Below, piece by piece: positions 1 through 5,224 of a stretch of DNA of 5,224 nt (position 1 is the first letter of the stretch; every line of letters starts with the position of its first letter). The stretch is from Phycisphaerales bacterium. GTDB lineage: Bacteria > Planctomycetota > Phycisphaerae > Tepidisphaerales > Tepidisphaeraceae. The stretch is from positions 19,030 through 24,253 of the forward strand of contig PMAK01000290.1 of NCBI GenBank assembly GCA_003153655.1, read 5' to 3'. The position numbers and the translations under genes are program-made. The notes beneath the pieces were generated by a model, which saw only the letters and a list, made by a program, of their open reading frames with translations, ran no database searches and was not told the DNA's origin.

Positions 1-285
1 ACCCCCAATCTTCCCTCCCGTCGTCCCCCCCAGCGGCACAACCGTCCGCTCCTTCTTAATCTCAATCGAAGCCATCTTGTACGGCGCCAAAATAGGCACC
101 ACCCGATCCACCCCCGGCGAAGATTCCAGAACCGTCCGATCCTTGAACCGATCATCGCCAATCACGGCGATAACGGTGCGCTCCTCGCCAACGATAACAT
201 GATCTTTGAGTCCCATTTCCCGCACCAGTTGAATGACATGCTCCACGTCCTTCTGAGACGAGAGCGGCTTCATCACGACAATCAT
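1..285 (-). CDS. aroF: 3-deoxy-7-phosphoheptulonate (DAHP) synthase, N-terminal part, cut by window edge
   Basis: The enzyme condenses phosphoenolpyruvate and erythrose 4-phosphate to DAHP, the first step of the cytosolic shikimate pathway. The minus strand from 285 reads 95 uninterrupted codons to the window edge, beginning MIVVMK. It carries GEERTVIAVIGD (residues 33-44) and PGVDRVVPILAPYKMAS (57-73), which I recognise as the N-terminal ferredoxin-like regulatory domain of the AroA-Ibeta/AroF type of DAHP synthase, the type found in Thermotoga and many non-proteobacteria. In studied members this domain mediates feedback inhibition by aromatic amino acids. Residues 74-95 enter the catalytic barrel. 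The family is usually about 340 residues, so roughly 70% lies outside the window. The start at 285 is supported by GGAGGT just upstream (294-289) and by the family's typical MIVVMK-like N-terminus; a second ATG at codon 5 is less likely. The gene diverges from the restriction-modification gene and has an attenuator-like leader. The family call is from memory of conserved motifs and is strong. Confidence 0.93.
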   Translation of the reverse strand, partial: MIVVMKPLSSQKDVEHVIQLVREMGLKDHVIVGEERTVIAVIGDDRFKDRTVLESSPGVDRVVPILAPYKMASIEIKKERTVVPLGGTTGGKIGG

Positions 286-288
286 GCG

Positions 289-294
289 ACCTCC
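289..294 (-). promoter_or_regulatory. Ribosome binding site of aroF
   Basis: The minus strand reads GGAGGT here, a near-perfect Shine-Dalgarno sequence. Only about four bases separate GGAGG from the ATG at 285, which is slightly short. It lies about 30 bases downstream of the terminator-like hairpin, so the hairpin would act on transcription rather than directly hide this site. Confidence 0.75.
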
Positions 295-324
295 GCGTAG
301 AAAAAAGTCCCAAAGCCCGGTACC

Positions 325-358
325 AAAAGAAAAAGCCCCAGGACTTTCGTCCTGAGGC
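325..358 (-). terminator. Intrinsic terminator in the aroF leader (probable attenuator)
   Basis: Read on the minus strand, GCCUCAGGAC (358-349) and GUCCUGGGGC (344-335) form a 10-bp stem with one U-G wobble, closed by a GAAA tetraloop (348-345). It is followed at once by UUUUUCUUUU (334-325). This is a canonical rho-independent terminator. The wobble pair exists only on the minus strand (it would be C-A on plus), which supports the leftward direction. It sits 40-73 bases upstream of the aroF start codon, and no gene precedes it on that strand. It therefore more likely serves as an attenuator in the aroF leader, or as the end of a short RNA starting near 475, than as the terminator of an upstream gene. 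Confidence 0.8.
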
Positions 359-401
359 CGTCGATTTTCCGCAAAAAGTTAGATCGATGAAACTCAGGAC
401 G
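348..401 (-). promoter_or_regulatory. Candidate antiterminator alternative to the aroF leader terminator
   Basis: On the minus strand CGUCCUGAG (401-393) is perfectly complementary over 9 bp to CUCAGGACG (356-348), with a 36-base loop. The second segment is the 5' arm and first loop base of the terminator stem, so this pairing and the terminator exclude each other. Seen from the plus strand, CAGGAC occurs twice (395-400 and 339-344) and both copies compete for the same GTCCTG (349-354). Mutually exclusive hairpins upstream of an amino acid biosynthetic gene are the hallmark of transcription attenuation. What switches the two states (ribosome, protein or ligand) cannot be seen from sequence. 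Confidence 0.5.
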
Positions 402-479
402 CGCAATATTTCCAGGGACTAAAATATCCCGTAAACCAACCGAAATATCGCGCGTTCGAGGACTTCATCACCAGCACTA

Positions 480-508
480 CATATATATAATCCCCAAGCC
501 CCAGTCAA
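480..508 (-). promoter_or_regulatory. Candidate sigma70-type promoter for the aroF leader
   Basis: The minus strand has TTGACT (508-503; five of six bases of the -35 consensus), a 17-base spacer and TATATG (485-480; four of six). An overlapping TATATA lies at 487-482 with a 15-base spacer. Transcription would start near 473-475 and give a leader of about 190 bases that includes the antiterminator and terminator. The same AT-rich patch reads TATAAT on the plus strand (486-491), a possible -10 for the divergent restriction-modification gene, but no good plus-strand -35 accompanies it (nearest TTCATC, 464-469). Confidence 0.5.
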
Positions 509-671
509 TAATTACCCCGAGCCGCGCCGCAGAAACCCCGGAAATCCCCAACAATCCCGGCAAGCTGTGCGGTTTATTGGCGATAGGCCGTTTGATATCT
601 AATACTCGGCAACTTTGGCTTTAAATAACGTCCGCGTATGATGCGCTTATCCGTATTAGGCACTCCAACAT
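509..671. other. Intergenic stretch upstream of the restriction-modification gene
   Basis: Together with the aroF leader this makes about 400 bases between the two divergent start codons. I see no gene, repeat or convincing promoter in this part. There are promoter-like fragments (TTGATA at 592-597, TAAATA at 622-627), but none are correctly spaced. A stop codon in the frame of the downstream gene at 657-659 rules out a longer N-terminus for that gene. Confidence 0.6.
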
Positions 672-687
672 GGTGATCGCAATCACA
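672..687 (+). promoter_or_regulatory. CRP/FNR-family-like dyad just before the restriction-modification start
   Basis: GGTGA-N6-TCACA matches the CRP-type operator pattern TGTGA-N6-TCACA at nine of ten positions. It ends two bases before the ATG at 690, in the place where a Shine-Dalgarno sequence would be; no purine-rich site is present. A factor bound here would be placed to repress rather than activate. The same symmetry lets the mRNA fold a 5-bp hairpin (673-677 with 682-686) over the ribosome landing zone. The sequence match is real; the function is inferred. Confidence 0.3.
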
Positions 688-689
688 CG

Positions 690-3600
690 ATGAAAAAGTC
701 CAAGCCAGGCATTGAGGGGATTCACGATACAGGACACCTCTTTAGGTCCGCTGCGCTGGCGCGGCATCGATCGCTGATTCTTCCCAAATATCTGAACGAC
801 GAAGCCGCTAAGCCAATTCACCACGATTTGGCGGCCGAAGAAGCCCATAAAATACTGGTCAAATGGGCCAACCTCGAAAGCAACGGCCATCTTGCCAAGA
901 AAGAAATCTCCCTCGACTCTCAGTTTCTCGATGAAGTATTCGGCGACGCCTTGCATTATCTGCCATCAGCGAAAAAACCAGACGGCTACCAACTTGAGCA
1001 CAAATTTTCCGTTCCGGATGTCGGCATTGCCGACGGCGCCCTGGGCTCATTTCCGCCGGACATCCCTGCCAACGTGCGTGTAGTGATTGAACTGAAGGAC
1101 GCCACGACTGATCTGGACCACGATAAAATCAAGGGGCGGACCCCGGTTAAGCAATGCTGGGATTATCTGTACAGCATGCCGGACTGTCCGTGGGGGATCG
1201 TCAGCAATTTCGTCTCCTTCCGGCTCTATCACCGCGATAAAACACCGCAGGCCTTTGAGTATTTCGAGCTCCAGAAACTGCGCAGCATCGACGAATTCCG
1301 CCGCTTTTACGTCTTGTTTGAACGAAATGGCCTCCTGCCTAACCACGTCATCAAGGTCCCGCGCGCTTTTGAGTTGATGCAGCGCAGCACCAACAAGCAG
1401 CGCGAAGTCGGCGATAAGCTGTACGACTACTACAGCGAGCAACGATATCTTCTCATCGACGAGCTCAAGCAGAAGCATAAGTTCACGGCCGAGCAGGCCA
1501 TCCGTGCCGCGCAAAAGCTGCTGGATCGCATCATCTTCATTGCCTTCTGTGAAGATCGCGGCCTTCTGCCTCATAAGCTGTTGGAACATACTTGGAAAAA
1601 TGTTCCACCTTTGGCGCGGGCAACGAATCCCCGCTGGCAGAATTTCCTCGACACCTTTCACGCAATCGACAAGGGGCACGCCAACCTAGATTTAAAAGAG
1701 TCGCCCAACGGCGGCCTTTTTGCGGCTGACCCTGAGATCGACCGTCTGGACCTCTCAGACCACTGGGCGGAGGTGTTCAAGAGTATCGGCGACTTCGACT
1801 TCGCCGAAGATGTGAACGTTGACGTCCTCGGGCATATCTTTGAGAAATCGATCACGGAATTGGAAAAGCTGCGCACCACTGGCTTCTTCGAGGCGCAGAC
1901 CCCCGGCGCTGCCGCGCCCGCGATGCCCAAAAGCGCCGAGCGCAAACGATTCGGCATCTACTACACGCCGCCCGCCTTCACGTCATTCATCGTTCGCCGC
2001 ACGATTGGCGCGCTCATCGAAGAGCGGCTGTCCAATCTCGCCAAATCGCATAAGGTGGATCCCGACCAGTCGCTCAAAGGCCCCCGATCCGAGACGTTCG
2101 CCGCGTACTGGCAGGCTGTCCTGGATTCCGTGCGGCAAATTGCCGTCGTTGATCCCGCCTGCGGAAGCGGTGCTTTTCTCATTCAGGCGTATGAGCTTTT
2201 TGAAGAACAATACGACACCATCATTGACCATTTGGCCTACCACACAAATCAGCCGACGAGCACTTGGTCCTCGGCGATTCCCGAAATGATCCTCGCCGAG
2301 AACATTCACGGCGTAGACCTCTCTCCGCAGGCAGTCGAAATCACCCAACTCGCTTTGTGGATTCGCTCGGCCCGTAAGGGTCGAAGGCTTGATGACCTGT
2401 CGCACAACATCATTTGCCGAAATAGCCTCGTCGGTGACAAGGCGGTGGATCCGCGAGCCATGGACTGGAAGCAAGAGTTTCCGAACATTTTCGCTCGAAA
2501 AAATCCCGGCTTTGATGCCGTGATTGGCAATCCGCCATGGGAGCGGATGAAAGTGCAGGAGCGCGAGTTTTTCGCTTTTTCCGCGCCAGATATTGCAAGC
2601 GCTGCGAACGCCGCCGATCGCCGCAAAATGGTAGAAGCTCTCCGGAAGAAAATTCCTTTGTTACATGCTACATATCTAGATGCGTTGTCGCGCGCCGAGA
2701 AATCGCTCGCGTATGCGCGCTCATGCGGCGAATTCCCGCTGACCGGCAAAGGGGACGTCAATCTCTATATGCTCTTCGCGGAACTGGCAAGCAGGATCCT
2801 CAGCTCTACCGGCCGCGCCGGTCTGCTTCTGCCCAGCGGCATTGCCACCGATCATACGACCAAAGATTTTTTTGGCGGCCTCGTAGAATCGAAACGCCTT
2901 CACGCCCTGTATGACTTTGTGAATCGCCTTGGACTGTTTGCAGATGTAGAGGGTCGGTTGAAATTCTCTATCTTGTTTATGAATGGGCAGAACATTCCGA
3001 CCGTTGCGGCGGACTTTGTGTTCTGGGCGGAGCGCATTGAGGACATTAACGACAAAAAGCGACATGTCCAATTAACGGCAGCCGACCTAAAGTTAATGAA
3101 TCCAAACACGCTAACCTGTCCTATTTTTCGCAGTAACCGCGACGCTGAACTGACGAAGGCGATCTATCGCCGAGTGCCAATCTTGATAGACGAGAATCGC
3201 AAGACCGGCGGAAATCCGTGGGAAATCCGGTTCGTTCGCATGTTCGACCAAACCAACGACGCCGAACACTTTCTCACGGGTGACAAGTTGAAAGCCGACG
3301 GCTTTAAGCTGACAGGAAATAGATGGGTAAAGGGGAAACAGCAGTATCTTCCGCTATTTGAAGCAAAGATGACTCGTGATTACGACCACAGGGCTAGTAA
3401 AGTCGCGCTTAGCACTGGCAATTGGTATATGAACTATACGGCCGAATCAGCTTCGCTCGTTGAACACCAAAACCCCGAATTCCTGCCAATCGGACGCTGG
3501 TGGGTAAATGAAAAGGAGATAGTGGAACGCGCCTCCGAATCATTGAGAACTGCAGCAATCGGATTTCATGATATCGCTCGGGCCAACGATACGCGGACCA

Positions 3601-4148
3601 TGGTCGCCTGCATGATCCCTTATGCAGCGGTGGCGAACACGGTGCCGCTAATATTGAACACCGGCATATCGCCCTGGCGGCGATTTTGTTGTTTGCTCGC
3701 AAACCTCAATTCCCTTCCATATGACTTTGTGACGCGTCAGAAGACGGGCGGTGCACATCTAAACTTCTTCATTGTTGAGCAGATCCCCACGCTCCCTCCC
3801 GACACCTATGATGAAAAATGCCCCTGGGACAAGAAACAGACTTTGGAGAAATGGATCAGTGAGCGCGTGCTGAAATTATCCTGCACCGCCGAGGACATGA
3901 TTCCATTGGCCGAGGCGGCCGGCTTCAAGGAAAAAATCCATAAATGGAAGGATGCTGAACGCGCCGAACTCCGCGCCGAACTCGACGCGGCCTACTTCCA
4001 CCTCTACGGCATCTCCCGAGAAGACGCCGAGTACATTCTCTCCACTTTCAGTGGCATGGTTGACGATGATGGCCCCACGCTAACTGGTAATTCTGCCGCC
4101 AAAGAAATCCTGCAAGCCTACGATGATTTGGCATCAAATATAAAATAG
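690..4148 (+). CDS. Type IIG/IIL-like restriction-modification enzyme, Eco57I-type DNA adenine-N6 methyltransferase with N-terminal nuclease
   Basis: A single 1152-residue chain predicted both to cut unmodified DNA and to methylate adenine-N6 at its recognition site. Domains in order: (1) a PD-(D/E)XK nuclease at about 40-200, with PD (109-110) or D115 as first acidic residue, ELK (134-136) and a QxxxY motif at 155-159; (2) a helical connector at about 230-400, including LLDRIIFIAFCEDRGLLP (277-294), typical of Type IIG/ISP enzymes; (3) a methyltransferase with motif X region GIYYTPP (422-428), motif I DPACGSGAF (488-496), D543 as the acidic residue that would bind S-adenosylmethionine ribose, and catalytic motif IV NPPW (614-617); (4) a target recognition and C-terminal region at about 800-1120, with conserved-looking LPLFEAKM (887-894), GGAHLNFFIVEQIPTLPP (1020-1037) and AEYILSTFSG (1113-1122). 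The X-I-IV order is gamma class. There is no Walker A or helicase, which argues against Type I/ISP. It is longer than Eco57I or MmeI (roughly 920-1000). The start at 690 is fixed by a stop at 657 with no start codon between. No C-protein, specificity or helicase gene is nearby. The site recognised cannot be read off. Confidence 0.9.
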   Translation: MKKSKPGIEGIHDTGHLFRSAALARHRSLILPKYLNDEAAKPIHHDLAAEEAHKILVKWANLESNGHLAKKEISLDSQFLDEVFGDALHYLPSAKKPDGYQLEHKFSVPDVGIADGALGSFPPDIPANVRVVIELKDATTDLDHDKIKGRTPVKQCWDYLYSMPDCPWGIVSNFVSFRLYHRDKTPQAFEYFELQKLRSIDEFRRFYVLFERNGLLPNHVIKVPRAFELMQRSTNKQREVGDKLYDYYSEQRYLLIDELKQKHKFTAEQAIRAAQKLLDRIIFIAFCEDRGLLPHKLLEHTWKNVPPLARATNPRWQNFLDTFHAIDKGHANLDLKESPNGGLFAADPEIDRLDLSDHWAEVFKSIGDFDFAEDVNVDVLGHIFEKSITELEKLRTTGFFEAQTPGAAAPAMPKSAERKRFGIYYTPPAFTSFIVRRTIGALIEERLSNLAKSHKVDPDQSLKGPRSETFAAYWQAVLDSVRQIAVVDPACGSGAFLIQAYELFEEQYDTIIDHLAYHTNQPTSTWSSAIPEMILAENIHGVDLSPQAVEITQLALWIRSARKGRRLDDLSHNIICRNSLVGDKAVDPRAMDWKQEFPNIFARKNPGFDAVIGNPPWERMKVQEREFFAFSAPDIASAANAADRRKMVEALRKKIPLLHATYLDALSRAEKSLAYARSCGEFPLTGKGDVNLYMLFAELASRILSSTGRAGLLLPSGIATDHTTKDFFGGLVESKRLHALYDFVNRLGLFADVEGRLKFSILFMNGQNIPTVAADFVFWAERIEDINDKKRHVQLTAADLKLMNPNTLTCPIFRSNRDAELTKAIYRRVPILIDENRKTGGNPWEIRFVRMFDQTNDAEHFLTGDKLKADGFKLTGNRWVKGKQQYLPLFEAKMTRDYDHRASKVALSTGNWYMNYTAESASLVEHQNPEFLPIGRWWVNEKEIVERASESLRTAAIGFHDIARANDTRTMVACMIPYAAVANTVPLILNTGISPWRRFCCLLANLNSLPYDFVTRQKTGGAHLNFFIVEQIPTLPPDTYDEKCPWDKKQTLEKWISERVLKLSCTAEDMIPLAEAAGFKEKIHKWKDAERAELRAELDAAYFHLYGISREDAEYILSTFSGMVDDDGPTLTGNSAAKEILQAYDDLASNIK

Positions 4149-4368
4149 GACCACTTTTACAAGAAACCCGAGTTTTTCGGATTGAGCTGAGTCTCATAGC
4201 CAACGGCTTGGCATACGTTGCGAAGGCAAAGCGGAAAACGTAAGGAGCAATTCGGCCACGCGTCAGTTTGCCGAATCAAAACTTGCGATAGTCAATTTCA
4301 CCTGTTAATTTACCCCGGCTTTGAGTCAATTCAGTTCTGGACACGCTTCGACGAACGTCAACACGAAT

Positions 4369-4372
4369 GGAG
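4369..4372 (+). promoter_or_regulatory. Ribosome binding site deciding the start of the small downstream gene
   Basis: GGAG lies six bases before the ATG at 4379. The earlier in-frame ATG at 4367 overlaps this site and has no Shine-Dalgarno of its own, so 4379 is the preferred start. Confidence 0.65.
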
Positions 4373-4378
4373 CTTTTT

Positions 4379-4654
4379 ATGGGCGGTTTTGTGCTTGTGA
4401 TTCATCGGTGTAAAAACTTTTCGGAGTGGAAGAAGGGGTTCGCCATCGATTTATCCGAACGGACGGCGGCGACGCTCACGGAATTGAACCTCATGCAGAG
4501 CACGTCGGACCCGAATGAAGTGGTGATTTTGTTCAAAGCCGGCGATTTCGCCAAGGTGAAGACCTTCATGGAATCACCAAGCCTGAAGGCTCACATGGAA
4601 AAGTGCGGCGTAATTGGCAAGCCAACAGTACACATTCTGCAAACAGCAAAATAA
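4379..4654 (+). CDS. Small dimeric alpha/beta-barrel (ABM/cyclase-like) protein, function unknown
   Basis: A 91-residue, probably cytosolic protein with no signal peptide or membrane helix. It opens with a beta strand and the motif FVLVIHRCKNFSEWKKGF (4-21). It continues with SDPNEVVILFKAGDFAKVKTF (43-63), a helix SPSLKAHMEKCGVIG (66-80) and a final strand TVHILQ (83-88). This order (strand, x-W-K-x-x-F helix, D-P-N-E-V strand, F/L-x-S-P-x-L-K helix, strand) is that of small ABM-like ferredoxin-fold proteins often labelled 'cyclase' or 'dimeric alpha-beta barrel'. Most of these have no known substrate. The length fits the family. It lies 230 bases after the restriction-modification gene, too far for tight coupling. 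A very weak promoter-like pair (TTGCGA 4283-4288, TAATTT 4306-4311) precedes it. No clear terminator follows; the stop codon runs into an A-tract. A role in defence is not indicated. Confidence 0.75.
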   Translation: MGGFVLVIHRCKNFSEWKKGFAIDLSERTAATLTELNLMQSTSDPNEVVILFKAGDFAKVKTFMESPSLKAHMEKCGVIGKPTVHILQTAK

Positions 4655-4747
4655 AAAAAAGACCGCCCCGGCAACTCACAAACAATTAGCTCTCCCGTCG
4701 ATCAACGCCGCTTTCGTGGTAAGCTCTCCCTCCCAATCAAAGCCTAC

Positions 4748-4767
4748 GGAGCTTGCTCCCTAGGGAG
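4748..4767. repeat. Overlapping dyads including a perfect 12-bp palindrome
   Basis: CTCCCTAGGGAG (4756-4767) is a perfect palindrome. Its left arm also pairs with GGAG at 4748-4751 through a CTTG loop, so the site can form either of two small hairpins. It lies about 95 bases past the small gene. No T-run follows, so I do not call it a terminator; an operator or RNA switch is possible but unsupported. Confidence 0.4.
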
Positions 4768-4977
4768 AATTTGCCTTGTCTTCAGAGACGAAGAACGTCA
4801 AAAAAATCCCAACACATTTCCCTTGCAACCCAAACAATCGTTAGGTATAAGTTCGGGCAGATGCAAGCCACATTCTCTCCCAATCCGCGCGCTCTGAGGT
4901 CCTTCGCCGAACCATACCCACGACTCCATTTTTTCTACTCTCAACTTTCTACTGCTCCACCCTCTCGCGAAGCGACA

Positions 4978-4997
4978 CCCCACCCCCCTCCCCCCCC
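4978..4997 (-). repeat. G-run tract with G-quadruplex potential
   Basis: On the minus strand this reads G8-A-G6-T-G4, which satisfies the usual four-G-tract pattern with very short loops. On the plus strand the same bases are a nearly pure cytosine tract, which is also prone to sequencing and replication slippage. The tract is about 170 bases upstream of tRNA-Pro. Confidence 0.55.
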
Positions 4998-5015
4998 AAA
5001 TGGGACATTCGGGGG
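4993..5015 (+). repeat. Hairpin beside the C-tract
   Basis: CCCCC (4993-4997) pairs with GGGGG (5011-5015) and AATG (4999-5002) with CATT (5006-5009), around a GGA loop and one mismatch (4998/5010), giving nine base pairs. The GGGGG arm could instead pair with CCCCC at 5038-5042. There is no U-run directly after it, so it is not a standard terminator. Confidence 0.4.
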
Positions 5016-5167
5016 CACTATGGGACTTTTATTCAATCCCCCTAAAACCAATCATCACAAATGTGGAGCAAAGCAAAGTCCCCGCTCCCCGGCAACAACC
5101 GAATAGGACGCAATGTACACCAGCCCCAAAACCTGATATCTAACCCATGCCACAAAACCCAATATTC

Positions 5168-5224
5168 CGGGGCGTAGCTCAGCTTGGTAGAGCGTCTGGT
5201 TTGGGACCAGAAGGCCGCAGGTTC
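5168..5224 (+). tRNA. tRNA-Pro (anticodon UGG), 3' end cut by window edge
   Basis: The cloverleaf can be followed base by base. The 5' acceptor arm CGGGGCG is at 5168-5174, with T8 and A9 after it. The D stem GCTC/GAGC is at 5177-5180 and 5190-5193, with GG in the loop. The anticodon stem TCTGG/CCAGA is at 5195-5199 and 5207-5211, around the loop TTTGGGA, giving anticodon TGG (5202-5204). A five-base variable loop AGGCC follows, then the 5' T stem GCAGG (5217-5221) and the start of TTC. The remaining T arm and 3' acceptor strand lie beyond the window. The UGG anticodon reads proline CCN codons. A weak promoter-like pair (TGTACA 5114-5119, TATCTA 5137-5142, 17-base spacing) lies upstream. Confidence 0.95.

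Larger units (their letters stand above)
4655..5167. other. Gene-poor intergenic stretch with C-tract and small inverted repeats
   Basis: About 510 bases with no convincing gene on either strand. Visible structure: a repeated AGCTCTCCC (4688-4696, 4722-4730); overlapping dyads at 4748-4767; runs of 4, 6 and 8 cytosines at 4978-4997; a hairpin at 4993-5015; and a repeated ATGGGAC (5000-5006, 5020-5026). Open frames here encode proline-rich, low-complexity peptides that do not look like a real protein. The composition is pyrimidine-rich on the plus strand. Confidence 0.6.

Noticed and set aside
1047..1679. A 210-codon minus-strand open frame inside the restriction-modification gene
   Set aside because: It lies entirely opposite conserved nuclease and connector sequence of the plus-strand gene and shows no family motifs; it is a shadow frame.
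690..4148. Multi-gene defence system such as BREX, DISARM or Type I/ISP restriction
   Set aside because: The Eco57I-type methyltransferase has no helicase, ATPase, specificity or other partner gene in the window, and it carries its own nuclease domain, which fits a single-chain Type IIG enzyme better.
4165..4180. Possible terminator after the restriction-modification gene (CCGA-GTTTT-TCGG)
   Set aside because: The stem has only four base pairs and is not followed by a T-run, which is too weak to call.
4218..4400. A 60-codon plus-strand open frame between the restriction-modification gene and the small gene
   Set aside because: It has a TTG start without a ribosome site, overlaps the start of the well-supported gene at 4379 in another frame, and shows no family signature.
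4655..4675. Possible minus-strand terminator (GC-rich stretch before a run of T) after the small gene
   Set aside because: Only about three base pairs of stem can be formed before the T-run, and no minus-strand gene precedes it.
4753..5106. A 117-codon plus-strand open frame starting with TTG
   Set aside because: It has a rare start with no Shine-Dalgarno, is proline- and serine-rich through the C-tract, and has no recognisable fold or motif. It looks like chance reading of pyrimidine-rich spacer.
5168..5224. tRNA-Pro as attachment site of an integrated island containing the restriction-modification gene
   Set aside because: No integrase gene is in the window. The tRNA 3' end, where integration normally occurs, faces out of the window, away from the restriction-modification gene.

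Overview
The window is a piece of bacterial chromosome, moderately GC-rich in its genes. It carries one large complete gene, one small complete gene, a truncated housekeeping gene at the left edge and a truncated tRNA gene at the right edge. The intergenic stretches are long and C-rich. Nothing in the sequence fixes the taxon. The domain form of the DAHP synthase and the loose gene packing would suit a free-living bacterium such as a planctomycete-like lineage, but that is a guess.

Left edge (1-285, minus strand): the first 95 codons of an AroF/AroA-type 3-deoxy-7-phosphoheptulonate (DAHP) synthase, the entry enzyme of aromatic amino acid synthesis. It is represented by its N-terminal ferredoxin-like regulatory domain and the start of the catalytic barrel. 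Its upstream leader (about 286-475, minus strand) holds a canonical intrinsic terminator (10-bp stem, GAAA tetraloop, U-run). A 9-bp sequence further upstream is perfectly complementary to the 5' arm of that terminator, and a recognisable promoter lies at 480-508. This looks like a transcription attenuator for aroF.

Centre (690-4148, plus strand): a 1152-residue single-chain restriction-modification enzyme of the Type IIG/IIL (Eco57I/MmeI-like) kind. It has an N-terminal PD-(D/E)XK nuclease, a helical connector, a gamma-class adenine-N6 methyltransferase (motifs X, I, IV in that order) and a C-terminal target recognition domain. It has no helicase and no partner genes, so it is a stand-alone defence gene. 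It is divergent from aroF, and a CRP/FNR-like dyad sits where its Shine-Dalgarno sequence would be expected.

Right part: a 91-codon protein of the dimeric alpha/beta-barrel (ABM/cyclase-like) type at 4379-4654. It is followed by about 510 bases without a convincing gene, which hold a C-tract (G-quadruplex motif on the minus strand), a 12-bp palindrome and a small hairpin. Last comes the 5' three quarters of tRNA-Pro(UGG) at 5168-5224.

The genes do not form one pathway. The restriction-modification gene appears to be an accessory insertion between core genes. I did not find a clear multi-gene novel system. The observation most worth following is the aroF leader.
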